This document shows, piece by piece, positions 30,839 to 44,275 of a DNA stretch of 64,000 nt. The stretch lies in assembly GCA_013368375.1 (NCBI GenBank), contig JAACJP010000006.1, forward strand, positions 62,001 to 126,000, read 5' to 3'. Position numbers and translations under genes: made by a program. The notes under the pieces were generated by a model. That model worked only from the letters and a program-made list of their open reading frames with translations, did not search any database and was not told where the DNA came from. The stretch comes from Tricholomella constricta (taxonomy: Eukaryota; Basidiomycota; Agaricomycetes; Agaricales; Lyophyllaceae). Position 1 is the stretch's first letter, and each line of letters opens with the position of its first letter.

Positions 30839-31210
30839 GAGACTCTGTAAAGTGGGCGTTAAATGATTGTGGACACTAAATTTTTCAACTTATAATGTGT
30901 ATTATTTGACGAACACTCTGTAGCGCATACTATCCCAACTAATCCTTGTAACATCTTTAATGCACATGCACAATGTTATCCTCCTACCTTTGAATGAAAG
31001 CCATCGGTCAATGAGGTCAAATGATGAGAGAGATGATTCGAACAGTGAGAAAGCAGTTCACAAGCAGGTGACTAAAGTAACAACTGATGACCTCCACGGC
31101 TGGTCCCTTCTAACACGCAGCGCATTCGCCTGGATGTAACTCCGTAGAGTCTATGATCCTCCTCTGCCCCTGACCCCCTCCTCCTCCGCCTATCGCAACC
31201 AGCGCAACGT
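30839..31210. other. Convergent intergenic region
   Basis: 372 bases between the 3' ends of the Axl2-like and LC8 genes. It is AT-rich and holds terminator and 3' UTR sequence for both; nothing else recognised. Confidence 0.6.
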
Positions 31211-31662
31211 CTATGTCTTCCAGATAAGGAAAGCGAGGGACCCGACGTAAAAGTAGATGAAGTTTTTGGTTTCTGAATAAATAATCAGTATCAGCACACG
31301 AAAATGACTCGATCTCGATGGAATGGAGTTCTGGACGCGTTTTTCGGCGCAAAAAAAAAAAAAAACCGCGTAAATATAAGGGTGAAGTACGAACCATGAG
31401 TCACGTAGCTGCCAAAGTTCTTCCCGACAACGACGTGCCATGTCGGACCATGTCGTCGGTCAAACTCTTTCTTGATTTGGGCAGCGATGTCTTTCTCGAT
31501 GTGGTATTTTTCTAAGGCATCCGAGGTAATGTCCACGCTCTCCTGCTGCATCTCCTCGCTCATGTCGACGTTCTTGATGATGGCTTTGGGACCGGTGGAG
31601 CCGTCCCTGGGGTCTGAAGCAGCATCGGAGAGCGAGGTGGGCGCGTCGAGTTTGTCAACCAT
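31211..31662 (-). CDS. DYN2: Dynein light chain LC8 type
   Basis: Two coding exons: 31395-31662 and 31211-31272, joined across an intron that contains a 15-base T run (minus strand). The spliced protein reads [19 protein letters not shown] near the start, then [40 protein letters not shown] and [16 protein letters not shown], covering the whole LC8 fold. LC8 is a dimeric hub that binds dynein intermediate chain and many other partners, here probably for nuclear migration and nuclear pore assembly. An N-terminal tail of about 25 residues is less conserved. The start is set at [10 protein letters not shown]; another in-frame start farther upstream would add a low-complexity tail. Confidence 0.93.
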
Positions 31663-33504
31663 GATGGTGGTGTGATCTAAGGGGGTTGAGTGAGAAAGAT
31701 GAGGCTTATATAGACTAGAGACAGACGTTGGCCTTGTGGTGGCGGAAGTGGTGGAAAGAGGGGCGGAAGAGGTGTGTTGGTTCAAGTTAAAGAATAAGTT
31801 GTGGCACGTGGTTCAAGGGCGCAGGGTCTTCTGTCGCCGTTGCACATGGTTGCCTGCGTCGAATCTCATACTATTACCCTCAATCTGTCTCAAGGCTGCG
31901 CGATATCCTCTTAAATCTCAACTCGACCCTCGCGGTCTTACGCACATGTTCAATCCCCTTTCATTATCAATACACCCACCTAAAGCCAGTCCAAAAACCA
32001 ACCTAGCTGCCGACCAAATCCACATGGCTCGAAGCCACATCGGCCCAGCTATGTGCCCACCACGCCGAGAATTTCACGCTGGGTGCTTCTCTCCGAGTTC
32101 TTGACTCCGTTTGTCGGTTCCAAAATATCTGCGGAGTGTCACTTCATGTGTCGCAGATGCATCAATCCAAGATCGCCAGTTATGAAGTGTGAGGCGAAGC
32201 ATATGAATCCTTGGGTGTAATTGATCTTCCACACGGCGTACACACATGCTTTCGCTGCACATATCGCACGGAGGCCACGCCTCCGACTTCCGCTGATCTT
32301 GAAACCGTTTACCCCGGACGTTGCTTGGCCAGCACGGTCCGCGGTCGTACTTCTTTGTCTATTTTCCTCCCCAAAGTCTACTTCGGCGACCATGACGAAG
32401 GTGCCTACGCTTTTGCTCAGTTTACAGTCCCTATTCAAGGTCTTCCGGCCGTCGTCCTGTAGGCAGCTGTCGGATCTTTCGGGCGTGGATCAAACCACCG
32501 AAACTATGTTTCAGTATCAAAGGTTCGTGACAGTACACTGCGCCATCATAAGCGCTGAATGTACAATCGCAGGAAGGCTATTCGTGATAAGAGGCACGTC
32601 AGCTGCAGAGGCCCGTACAGGACGCGTCAGGTGCCACACAACATCCTCCGAATGAACGGCCATAGGGTTGACCCTCCAGCGCCTTTTGGCGTTGTCTAAG
32701 CTTCGAGATTCGGTCATGCTGCCCTGCTTGGCGATCCGGCTCCCGAGGTTAAAGCTGGTCAAGGCAACTTTTTGTCAACAGTCTTGAATCATCTGGCTCT
32801 GTGGCTCCCGCGTGATAATTCAAGTTTCCTCAATTGAGCATGGAATCTTATCTGGCCTCCTCGGTATCCGAGTTTACTCAATGCCTAAATAAGATTGTAG
32901 GCACGCTTTCAGCACTTATACGTTCACACAAGTTTCTTTGAACATTGACTGTAGCTTGAGGGCACGCATCTTAGTACCTTTCAAGTTAAACGCCAGCTTT
33001 CTCAGCGGGTTTGCTGCGTGAGTCCAAACTCTACAGGCATGATTGCTGCCATTTCTGCCCTCAAGCGACGTCATTGACGCACTCTTCTGAGCCTTGCGAA
33101 AAGGATCATCATCGGTGACCGACGGTACAAACTGTTACAGTCCTCCTGAACAATCGCTATCCATCATGTTAGTGTGTATGGGTGAGGCCATCGACACGTA
33201 GCGATTTTACCTCCAAACGGACTCAGGGTGAGAACTTCCGAGCCTCGAAGAACGCGGGAGCAACTAGGAGAACATCGGAAAGCACGACAAAAAGCACGAT
33301 TCGTGTCATGATCAAAGTCGGCTAGTGGTGTGGTAGCCACACGCGCGACTCGCAGAGCCGCATGGTCAGTGATCTGCAGCCCCATGCCTTGAAGTCTTTA
33401 TATTGTCCCGCTTCGCTAGCGATGTCACTTAGTAAAGTCCTGCCACTGGGCGTGTATATGCGTATGTACATAGACATAAAAATTTACGTCGTCTCGGAGG
33501 CAGA
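31663..33504. other. Long intergenic region, no supported gene
   Basis: Only short frames occur (for example 32221-32655 plus and 32139-32438 minus), with no recognisable domain or conserved motif. The first part should hold the LC8 promoter. No inverted or direct repeat stood out by eye. Confidence 0.5.
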
Positions 33505-35971
33505 CTACGAATGAACGCCAACAAACCGTCCACTTTCCCCCAACATCGGAGTCATCGTATCCGTCTCGTCCAAAGTCCACTCCTGCTCGAGTCTCCTACA
33601 GACCTCCCTGAATGTCTCGGCCGATCCCTTCTCATGAATAACTGTCAGAGACATCATGAGCACCTCGTCGCCCCCCTGGCCGCAGATCTGTGGTTCCTGA
33701 AAGTCGACTTTGAATTTGACAGCCTTCAGCACGTTCAAAACCCCGGTCGGCTCCTTCACCTCTTCCAATCGACACTTAAGAACCCCCAGGCCCTCGGGAT
33801 CCTCTAACACGACACGAATGTTCATGGCCATGAGCAGGCGCCTACACTCGTTCCTTGTCGTCTGCACATCGCCTGCCGAAAGTAGACTGAATGATGCAGG
33901 TCGGAAGTTGAAGACGTTTCCGAGCCAAGTGCGCTTTGGGGATGACGAGAAGGGCGGGAGCGAGAATGGGATCGCGGAGAAGGACGACGCGTCGGAAATG
34001 GCAGGTGAGGTCGACAATCTGCATATTTTCACAAGCTTGGATCGCTCTTTGATGGTCGGCTCGACAATGTGGACTCGCTTTTCGCCTAGGCCCCCTCGAC
34101 GCCCTTTGTCTCTTTTCAGAGAAGATTGCTTCAGGACGTTACCGCCCTCGTCGATGACAAGATAATCGACGTCGCCCATATTTTCTTTGTTGCTCGTATT
34201 GACGTTGGTAGTGGAGCCTAGTCGACGTGGTTTCCTTTTGACGCTCAGGGGCTTCGTTCCACTCTGTAGACCGGCATCAAGCGATTCATGATGTCTCTGT
34301 TGAGCAATATTCGCCAGTGACTTGTAGGCAGGAGTTGGCGGAGGTGTAGTAGATCCGATCGGCTCCCTGTCACTGATAACGCCAGCCAGGAGGTCTAGAT
34401 TGGGAGACCAGAGACCGTGTTCTGAGACTGCTGCCTTAGCTTGTAAAACATTGAGGTGTTGAACGATCTGCTGGAAAAATGCCTGCATCCTGTCGTCTTG
34501 GAGTTCAGGGACGGTGAGTGGAGGGAGAGTTTCCCAATCTCTGGGCGAAGCAGGCGATGCCACCGGGGACAGGGATTGCAATTGTATCGCAGGTGTCACG
34601 GTATGGGAGGGAGATCCGTCAGAGAAACGGACCGAAGTACGATGCTGGCCAGACGCTCTTCGTGGGGTCGGAGGATCATCTCGAGGAGGGAGTGACGAAG
34701 AGGATTCTATTTCTTCGTTCCGCAAGGCGTTCTTGAGTGCCGCTGCCAGCGCCTTGGCCTTTCTGCTCTTCTTCCGCTCAAGGCGGTCTTGCGCAATTTT
34801 TATCTCTTCGTCCCGGTAAGTCTCCATGTGATTTGCTCGGTATTGGACCAACAGACGATAGATCCCTTTTTGCAAGGTCGCCTCGGCATTGGTGAGACTT
34901 TCTACGATATCGTCGTCGGGTGTACCGTGCCAGAGGGTCCTTAAATTGGCAAAAATATCGGGATCGATTGAAGAGGGACTCTCGATTGGTTCTGCAGTGC
35001 TCATCAAGCGTGGGATAGACCGAGAGTTTACTTTGGGCGGATGCATTGTGAAGAACGGGTGGGCCATTATGTCAGGCATTGTGATTCTCTCAGTGACGTC
35101 CATAGTGAGCATTCGTCTAATGAGATCTTGAGCCAAAGGCTCCATATCGGACGGCATTTCGTACGAGCCCCTTTTCACTTTGTCCAGTAAGGCCGCACAA
35201 TCTTCATGGTCAAAAGGAAGCCTGCCAGCCAGAAGCGCAAAGAGAATGACACCACAGGACCAGATATCAGCCGCCGATCCATTGTAGACTTGGCCAGCAA
35301 TAATTTCCGGCGCAGCATAGTGAGGGCTACCACAGGACGTACGGAGCATGCCGTCATTACCGGCTTGCCAAGCTGCCATTCCAAAATCGGCGATCTTGAT
35401 ATTGAAGTCCTTGTCGAGCAAGATATTTTCAGGTTTCAAGTCTCGATGCGCAATATTAAAGTTGTGGCAGTAGTCCATAGCAGCAATAATTTGTTGGAAG
35501 TAGTTGAGAGCCTCGGGCACTGGGAGTTTTCCGTTGTTGCAAAGATGATCGAATAGTTCGCCACCTTGAATATACTCCAGGATGAGATAGAGCTCCGTCG
35601 AGGTCTCCCACACATCGTAAAGCCGCATGACGTTGGGGTGGTCAAGAAGCTTCATGACAACGATTTCCCTTTCGATGGCCAGCTGGGTGTGGTCCGTATC
35701 GTCAGCCATGCGATTGAGAGACATTCGAGTATTGAGCATGATCTTTGATATAATCTTGATAGCTGCATATTTTCCCGTCTTTGAGTGACGAGCAATTCTG
35801 ACACGACCTAGGCAGCCGAGGTGTAGTATTGAGTAAAGTCGCGCGATGCGGTGAAAATGTCCTACCTGAAGCTCCCGACCCTATCTCTCTACCAATCTTC
35901 CACAAGCCTATTCTTCGAGGGTCATCTGCGGCCTGCTTTCGAGGAACCATGGGATACCCTACATCAGTCAT
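33505..35971 (-). CDS. GIN4: Gin4/Hsl1/Kcc4-family septin-associated protein kinase
   Basis: The start is at ATG 35971 (MTDVGYPMVPRKQ); a short intron follows GSGAS and the second exon begins with GRVRIARHSKTGKYAAIK. The kinase domain shows the glycine loop (IGSGASGRV), VAIK-type lysine (YAAIKII), HRDLKPEN, DFG and the activation loop TSCGSPHYAAPE, ending near LTMDVTERITMPDIMAHPFF. The C-terminal tail of about 480 residues is largely disordered with basic and Ser/Pro-rich stretches. It ends in a compact region (MAMNIRVVLEDPEGLGVLK to EQEWTLDET) that may be a KA1-like membrane-binding domain. In yeast these kinases organise septins at the bud neck and restrain the Wee1 homologue Swe1. Divergent from the DNA ligase IV gene with 236 bases between starts. 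Confidence 0.9.
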
Positions 35972-36207
35972 GATAACCAGGAAAGAGAAGGATAATGTGA
36001 GGCTGACCCAACGGTCGACCTCACCAGCGCCGCGGCGGGCTTTTAAATTAACAAGGCCAAAGAACGCGTCCGGGTCCGACGAGTCACGAGGTTTGATTCA
36101 GAGGACCCTGTTGGTTGTGCTCATGCTCAAACGTTGGCCGTTCATTATAACTTCTTTCTCCTGTGGATACTGAGACAAGCGTACCTTGACTATTGAGCCT
36201 CTTCAAA

Positions 36208-39200
36208 ATGATGCAGCCGACTCCAGCACCGTCTTCAGCCCCCAATTCACCGAAACTACAGCCTCTCGGGCAGAATGAGGAACCCAGCTATCCAGCACCG
36301 CCTCAGAACATGGGAAGTGCTCCCTTTGGAATTCTCGTTGGGCTCTTCGAAAAGCTTCAGAATGAAAGGAAGCATGACCGAAGGAAGAAACTCATCGACG
36401 CGTGGTTCAATGTATGGTTCGTAGCACTCGCTAATTTGCGCGTCTAAGGCATTCTGGCAGCATTGGCGCGACGAGAAAGGACACGACTTATATCCCGTTC
36501 TACGATTAATACTTCCTCAGGTATGTATGCTCGTAAAATCCCCGTTGATTTTTTGATATTTAATAGCGTGACGTTTGATTCTCTCGTTCCAGAAAGACCG
36601 CGAGCGTGCAGTCTACGGATTAAAGGAGAAGAATCTTGCAAAGACATACATCAAATTGATTCCTTTGGGAATGAGGGATCCAGATGCTATCCGCCTGCTG
36701 AACTGGAAGAAACCCACAGAAAGAGATGTACTGCATTTTCGCTACGGTGTTGCACAAATTGCAATAACGTTTGTTTTCAGAAGACATCTGGTGACTTTCC
36801 GACGGTCTTATTCGAGGTCGTGAGCAAACGGTCGTCAGTTATCGAAGGCTCGCTTTCCATCGACGAGCTAAACGACATTCTGGATGACTTATCGAAGAAC
36901 ATGGGCAAACAGTACGCAGTTCTGCCTTTCGTACAGGCGCCTCTACCTGACTGAACTCTAGGGAGGTTCAGTCGAGAATCTTACAACGCGTCTACAATCG
37001 TACCACCGCGGAAGAGCAACGTTGGATTGTGCGCATCATTTTGAAAGGTGTTTCAGGATGCGTCCTTGTTGACCGTTTACGGCTCTGACTATGATTTCGA
37101 GATATGAACATATCTGTCAAAGAAACAACAGTGTTTGCAGTTTTCCATCCAGATGCACAAGATCTCTACAACACGTGTTCAGACCTTAAGAAAGTTGCAT
37201 GGGAACTTTGGGACCAATCATTCCGGCTGAATGCAGAGGCACGTCTCCTTTCATTAACGTGTGTGACGTAATTCGAAATGGTAGTTCTAGGACAAAGAAG
37301 TACAGCTGTTCCATGCATTTGCCCCTATGCTGTGCAAGCGTCCAACGAAGAAGATCGAGGACTCCGTCCGCGAGATGGGCGGTTCTGATTTTTTCATAGA
37401 GGAAAAGCTTGATGGCGAGAGAATGCAGCTACACAAGCGAGGCAACGAATACTTCTACTGCTCGAGGTCAGTGATTGCCGATGGCCAGGGACCCTTCTGA
37501 TGCTTGTGTTGCAGGAAAGGAAAGGACTACACCTACCTCTACGGTAAACACATTGGAACTGGGAGTCTGACTCCGTTTATTGACAAGGCTTTTGACCCAC
37601 GTATCGATGAGTTCGTTTCCTCAGGTCGTTTGCCTCCCATTTTTGGTGATGTTTTCGAATAGTATCATCCTTGACGGCGAAATGCTGGTGTGGGATCCCG
37701 TTTCCGAACGTAATCTTCCGTTTGGAACTTTAAAAACGGCAGCTTTGGGTTTGTCGGATAGTTCCTCATTGTTGTTTTTGTCAACTTAGGTTGTTCCAGA
37801 CAAGTCCAGGAAGGAGCACAATCCTCGCCCGTGCTGTGAGTTTTGTTTTTCTCAGCTGGGAATCACATTTCTCATCTATTTATAGTCAAAGTTTTTGATC
37901 TCTTGTATCTCAATGGGCAATCATTACTCCACAGATCAACATCGTTTCGAAAAAAAAACATGCGCAACTGTTTGAAGGAGATCACGGGTCGTATCGAGTT
38001 TGCTGTGGAATACAAGGGCAAAACCGCGAAGGATGTCCGGGAGCGGATGGACGAAGTCATGGCTGCAAGAGGCGAGGGCCTGGTAATCAAGCACCCCTTA
38101 TCGAAGTATGTGTTGAATGGCAGGAACATGGATTGGATCAAGGTGGGACAATATGCATCCTTGAAACATTCCAATGTTACAAGTTTCCTCTCACTAGGTC
38201 AAGCCCGAGTACATGGTGAGATCACCGACTGTCGATTGAGTTTCGTTTACATTCTGCGATTAGGATAATATGGGAGAGACCGTTGACGTTCTCGTTGTCG
38301 GTCAGCACTGTCTCTATCCCATACTGAAATTTCTTACCGAAGGCTATAGCTGGAAATTACGGAACTGGTAAACGTGGAGGGGGTGTATCCACGCTTATCT
38401 GTGCTGTCCTTGATGATCGACGTGCAACGGACGACGACGAAGAACTCAAGTACTTCCCCTATAAGCTTTAACGCGCGACTTCAGCTGATGACCTTGTTCA
38501 GATATAGCTCCTTCGTTCGAATTGGTTCTGGTTTGTCCTTTGCAGACTATGTCTGGGTTCGAGATAAACCTTGGAAAGTTTGGGATCCTAAGCAACCTCC
38601 GGAATTCCTTTTGACTGCTAAGCGATCCCACGAAGACAAGGGCGATGTGTACCTGGAACCTCAAGAGTCAGCGATTTTACACACAATTTCCATGCCTGCG
38701 CTGAGCTTAGTAACAGCTCATTCATCTTGAAAGTCAAAGCCGCTGAGATCGTTCCTTCAGGTTGCTCATTTATCTCTTTGTTTTTCTCTGGCTTATCTAA
38801 CTTTTGAATTTATTGTCTTGCTCGTAAAGATCAATATGACATGGGTTTTACGATGCGCTTTCCCAGAGCCTTGTCCATTCGCGACGATCTCACTATCGCA
38901 GACTGTATGACTGCAACAGGTACTATATTCCATCAGCCTCGCTGTCACCGTCTGAAGATTTTATCAGCCGTCCTGGAGAGCATGCGTTCCGAAAAAAAGA
39001 GAAAGATGGAGAGTGATGCAGGGTATGGGATTCTCAAATAATAACGCAGCCAACTGAATCTATCTTGTAGAGTCTCCAAGAAGAAACGCAAGACAGTCAC
39101 TAAGAAGGTAAGGGACTCTTGATCAATCTACTGAGTTTACTGAATCCGTTAACGCGCTCTGGTTAGGCCACAGTACTGCCAGAATATCAAGGACCTAAGC

Positions 39201-40707
39201 TTCAAGGGGTGCGTGTAGAAACCGACCTTTTCGATGGCATGAAATTTGGTTTGTTGTCTTGCCACTATTATTGTTGCCCACTAAATACCTTGCAAGTGGT
39301 CATGTCGGATCCCAAGCTGCGAACAGGTGACCAGGACAAGAAAGAACTGATGAAAATGTTGGTCCCCTCCTTACCTTTAAATATCCACTTTTTATTTATC
39401 GTCATAGGATACATGCAAACGGAGGAACATGTGCACAGATCGCGAACAATCAGCCACAACTCTTCATCGTATACGGGGGAAAGGTCACTCGTGCGTTATT
39501 TTCATATTCTACTCCATGCTGTAGTCATCTCATTAAACTTCAGCCTATGACTTGAAATTGTTAATCGATAAGGGTATCTACGACGTCATAAAGCCAGAAT
39601 GGGTATTTGAGTCTATTACACTCGGACACCGTGCACCCTTAACAAAGAAGTAAGTTACTCTTCATTACGGGAATGGCTCTTCACATCGGAATGTCACAGG
39701 TATTTTTTCTACGCAAGTAAAGCTCGCCTAGAAACAGACGAATATAACGAAGATGAAGGCACCGACAATGAAGCTGCTCTTGTCCCCGCACCAGTAGTAT
39801 CCAACGAATCAGAGTCCCCCGCCCCTGCATCGGTGAAGGATGAGCAGCCCGACGATGATATGGATCCGGCGCTCGCCGAATGGTTCAAAATCGCCAACAC
39901 CGATGCTGCAGAAAACGTTAAGGATGAGCCCGAGTCAGCGACAGACGAGGATTCTGACAACGCCGATGTGGCAGATGAGGACGACGACCTTGATGATTGG
40001 TTCAGTGTCAAAAAACCTTCGACCCTGCAAACAAGCCAGGATGATACGCAAACATCTACAGTAAGGAATTTTTTTTGCATTTGGATACCCTAAAAAGGAC
40101 ACAACTCGCAGGACGGGGGCACCAAGATGGGAGAGAGCGACACTGCGATGGAGTACGATCAAGAATTCATCTTCAGACATCTGTACGTCATTTAAGTCAT
40201 ACTTTGTTGCAGCTTGGTTTAATCGAAAATTGCAGATGTTTCTATCTTGATTCCCCTGAGAATGCACACAAGAATAACATGGCTGTAAAGTCCAAACACG
40301 AAGGGGAGATCAGTAAGAGGTGAATAGAAGCTATCCTCATACGTTCTATGACTAAGACTGGCCTCAGCTTTTCTGAGCTCTCAGCGAAGGTAATCAAGAA
40401 TGGGGGCAAGCTCGTGGACCTTGACGAGCCGAAACTGACACATATCATCATCGATAAAAGGGACGATAGCCGTCGTCTAGAACTGATGAAACGTACTTCG
40501 AAGTAAGATCATCTGACTTTTGGTCGACTACGTGTTACTAACAATGGGTTTTAAGACCCAAACGTCGACAGCTCATTGTGTCGGAATTCATCGACGCGTG
40601 CCTGGAGGAGCAGACCCTGCTTGATGAAGAAGGTGCGTGGTTTGAATGCCACGGCGGTCGGCACCAGAGTTGTGAACATAATTTTGAACACAGAATTTGC
40701 TCCTTGA
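36208..40707 (+). CDS. LIG4: DNA ligase IV (non-homologous end joining)
   Basis: A gene with many introns, starting at ATG 36208 (MMQPTPAPSSAP). The N-terminal DNA-binding domain reads GILVGLFEKLQNERKHDRRK, then LKEKNLAKTYIKLIPLG. The adenylation site EEKLDGERMQLHKR (near 37400) carries the lysine that takes AMP, and further nucleotidyl-transferase motifs follow (DGEMLVWDP near 37675; LVIKHPLSKYVLNGRNMDWIK near 38085). After the OB-fold (SFADYVWVRDKPWKVWDPKQ) come two BRCT regions separated by an acidic linker. The first spans LQGVRVETDLFDGMKF to EWVFESITLGH, the second ends VSEFIDACLEEQTLLDEE; the tail binds the Xrcc4/Lif1 partner in other species. The last exon adds EFAP and ends at TGA 40705. 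Apparently intact, though I did not fix every splice site. Confidence 0.93.
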
Positions 40708-41084
40708 ATCACAATTTCCTGGCTCGTCTAGCGTAATGTCTCAAGTCTCGAGCTTATCATACTCATGTGAATACATCTCGTGTATGGACGATTATTATTA
40801 TGCATTGAACGTTCCAGGTGGCCACTAGGCCACCATTCCGCGAACAATGGATTTTCACGCATGTTGTGGTGTGTTAGTTCCGAAAGCTCGGGATTGACCC
40901 GAAGTGCTTGCAGGCGCGTCGGCGTTTTTCTGCCCGTCTCACCCCTACTTATGCGATTGTCTGGCTTTCTCCCGCCTCTCTTTCTTGAATCGCCTTGACC
41001 CTGCCTTACCTCTCACAAATATCTGTTTTACCCGCGTGTTCTCTGGAGAATAACGTTTTTTTTGGGAGCCTTACCGTTGCTATC
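40708..41084. other. Intergenic region before the forkhead gene
   Basis: 377 bases with no ORF of note. It presumably holds the LIG4 3' end and the forkhead promoter, including pyrimidine-rich tracts near 40930-41000. Confidence 0.6.
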
Positions 41085-44004
41085 ATGACAGACCCACAGA
41101 CTTCCCCCATATCACAGCTGCTTCGCACGCTCGGGATTACTCGCGAAGACCTGGAGAAACGCAGCGATCAGATGCGCCAATTCTTGACCGCAGAGGATGC
41201 AAATTCTGTATGTATCACGGAATCAAACAATGTCCAGAAACCCCCCTCCGCCGACACCCGACCGATCCCCATGCCGGGCAGCGCGTCGACTTCGTTCACG
41301 CGTCCGCGGTCTCGTGTGAGCCCATACACCTTCCGGGATGCTACACCTCCCATCACACCGGTGAAAACCGAACCTATCGAGGGCGGAGTCCCGTTGCGTC
41401 ATTTCGACAGCATGGAAATGGTCATTGAACGCCAAAGGCGGCAAAGCAGAAGGGAGAAGAAGGAGAGACGTGAGAGAGAGCGCGAATCACAGACGAAAGC
41501 GAACGTGCCACAAGCGCCCTCGTCCTCGCCTGGCGACGCGTCACAAAGTGGCCTCAACCTCGACTCCTTCATGAAATCACGCGTCGATACACGTGTTTCG
41601 TCCGATGAAGCTGAAGAGTCAGAGGCTAGTACATCCTCGCAGGTTAGTGGTTGGTTTTCGACGCGTCATATCATACCCTTAATATCTTTTTGAAAAAATA
41701 GGTCGATAAATCCTTTGCCCCTCCAGTCACTCCTCAGCGAAGCAAGTACTACAGAGATCACACGAATCTCAGCGTGAATACTTACTCCCAACCACCCAAA
41801 GTATGTTATTCTAATTGGAGACGACAATGGTCTTACAGTTTGAAAGGAACAAATTGCAGTGAAGGCTGAAACTCCAACTCCTACGCGTGCTCGACCTGCT
41901 CCAGCACAATCCTTGCCTCCATCTCAACCACAGTATATTGCATATCCTCAATACCTGGCTTACGCTCGCTTACTACCTCCCCTTGCATTTCCAACTGCGC
42001 AAGCGGGACCATCCACACTTCCCGTGACACCTCAGCGCCAGCGAACGTATACCCTCCAGAAAAAAGCCAACAACTCTCCCTTACCCCCATCCTCACCACT
42101 GGCGGCATCATCCCCCATGACCACGCCACATCGACCCCTTGTGAATTTGGTTTCCTCGCCTGGCCCAATGGGCCCTCTCCCTAACGAAGACGAATACGAT
42201 AACTTGCCGTATACGCTCCCCGCCGGACCGTACTCACCCAATAAACCAGATCTCTCCTACGCCGCACTCGTTGGCCAAGCCATTCTCTCGTCCCCCGCAC
42301 ACCGACTGACGCTACAAGAGATCTATGATTGGATTACGATTGTATACCCTCATTTTAAGCGTGGCGAGACAACATGGATGAACAGTATCAGACATGTTCT
42401 CAGCACCACTGTATGCTTCCGGAAGGTCCTCCGGGAACGATCCGTCGGCCGCACACAGTGGGCCATCTGGGATGAGGATTTGGAGTGTTTTAAGGGTGGC
42501 GGGTTCAGGAAACACCTTTGCAAAGACATCATCAACAATACTGCTTCTGGCTCGAGAAGTAAAGGGAAAGGAAGAAAACGCACTGATACGGACGATGGTG
42601 CTGACTCGAGAAAGACCAAACGCCCCAAAAAGGAGCATCCTGCATCGTTGCCCGCCATGCCTGTGGCATTGTCATCATACATGCCCGCGACAATGTCGTC
42701 ACATCCATTGTTTCCGCCGACACGCCCCACACCACACCATCAACCGTACTACGAGAGCTGTATGCAGCCTCAATCGCTTCCCGCGGATATCATCTTCCCT
42801 CCTCTCCCCGCAGGCGTGAGCTATAGCAGAATTATATCGACTGCGGCCGCGTCCTCATCCTCTTCAGCACCTCCAAACGCGAAGGTACAGCCAGGCCAGC
42901 ATGCTGGGTGCACTGACTCTACCGAAGATACCCCCAGTTCGAGCCAGTCGGACGTGGGATCGGCACCAGCGTCGTCTTCGTCTAGTATTCCTGAGCTGAC
43001 GCCGAACTGTAGCTCCTCCAGCCCTCCCACAGCTTCGAGCGAATTAGGTGTCGTCAGCTCTGGCGTCGACGATGTTTGCTTGGATGATTACGTTTCGATC
43101 GGCGACGGCGACGGTCGTGAAACGCCTACTAAGGAAGAAGACAATGTCCCTCCTTTCCTGAGTCCTGTGAAGTATTGGGATGATTCGCCGAGGGCTGTTG
43201 AGAAGCCCAAGGACATTGAAAGCACCCTGAATCCGGGAATCGAGCTTGAATTCGGCGGTGCACTTTCATCGTCCGACGAGGATGACAAGCCTCTTTTGCT
43301 ACGCTCGAAGGCAAGAAAGAGCCCAGAAGCAAGAAAGCTCAATGTATGTCATGTCTTTTTCTTTTCCTACATATACGCACTCACGCGTTCTTGTTTAGAA
43401 GAAGATGTCTTTCCCACCCATGCCTGCTTCTCCCACTTTGAATCGTAAGGCACCTTCTCGCCTTTCCAAACTATCGAAACCATCGACTGGCCGGAAATCG
43501 ATTGATACTGAGCGACCAACAACGCCGCCGCCTTCTACGCCACCACGAATTACGCGCCAATTACCCATTTCCTCCGTCCGAACACCTTTATCGTCGAAGG
43601 GCATCAATCCTGCCGCGCTGCATTCGGAGAACGATGATGACGACGACGACCAAGGTTTCGGGGAATACGACCTGAACAGAACCCCTCGCAAGCGCGTGGT
43701 CAGTTCAGGAGCGCCTGTACCAGCGCCTGTCACCCCTCGGCGTCTAGTTTTCCCAACAAATCAGAACGATTCTCCATTCCGGACGCCAGCAACCGGTGAC
43801 ATATTTTCGCCGTTCCGAACACCGGGCTCGCGTTCTGTTTTCGATCCGCACGACCCTGCGGCGCTGCTGGACGAGGAACTGAATCGAATGGGCGCGGGCG
43901 CGGGCGATTCACCGGCCGGGCTGTTCGGGAAGGGGAGAGGGTCGCTGCTTTATGATAGTCCCGGATTTTCGACCAGTCCGGGGCAGTATGCTAGGTGGTG
44001 GTGA
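41085..44004 (+). CDS. Forkhead (winged-helix) transcription factor
   Basis: A spliced gene from ATG 41085 (MTDPQTSPISQLLRTLGI) to TGA 44002-44004, with introns near 41644-41700, 41800-41865 and 43344-43400. The forkhead domain lies at about 42241-42530: KPDLSYAALVGQAILSSPAH, LTLQEIYDWITIVYPHFK, then recognition helix TTWMNSIRHVLSTTVCFRK and wing WAIWDEDLECFKGGG. The base-contacting N-x-x-R-H of helix 3 is present; the usual Asn after RH is Val, as I recall from other Agaricomycete forkheads. A basic nuclear-localisation stretch follows (KGKGRKRTDTD, KTKRPKKEH), then Ser/Pro-rich regions and short repeats of FRTP type near the C-terminus (NDSPFRTPATGDIFSPFRTP). It probably regulates cell-cycle or sexual genes like Fkh/Sep1; the target is unknown. 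Confidence 0.9.
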
Positions 44005-44273
44005 CGTGAATGACTCCATATGGCTCTAACGATCTATTTGTATCTGGTTGCGGTGCTGGACGCCTGATCTCCTTCGGAGGCGATAGTTTTTATTTTCCTT
44101 CGACGCATTTCTCTTTCCCTGGTATCTATTCGCTGCCTTAAATAGCTCGTCGAATGTCCTCTGTATGTTATCTAGTAGTTACACAAATCTGTACTGAATC
44201 TGTTTGTAACGTTGATCATTGACGTGGTGCTACTTGTTACGTCAATTTTTCAACTCTTCACAAATGTTGAGCA
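44005..44273. other. Region downstream of the forkhead gene
   Basis: AT-rich 3' flank with no ORF or repeat recognised; the MITE begins at its right end. Confidence 0.5.
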
Positions 44274-44275
44274 TA

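Noticed and set aside
31663..31785. Longer N-terminus for the LC8 protein from an upstream start
   Set aside because: It would add a Ser/Thr/His-rich tail not expected in LC8; the start at 31662 gives a usual length.
32221..32655. A 144-codon plus-strand ORF between LC8 and the Gin4-type kinase
   Set aside because: No recognisable motif, no splice partners, and overlapping frames on the other strand of similar length.
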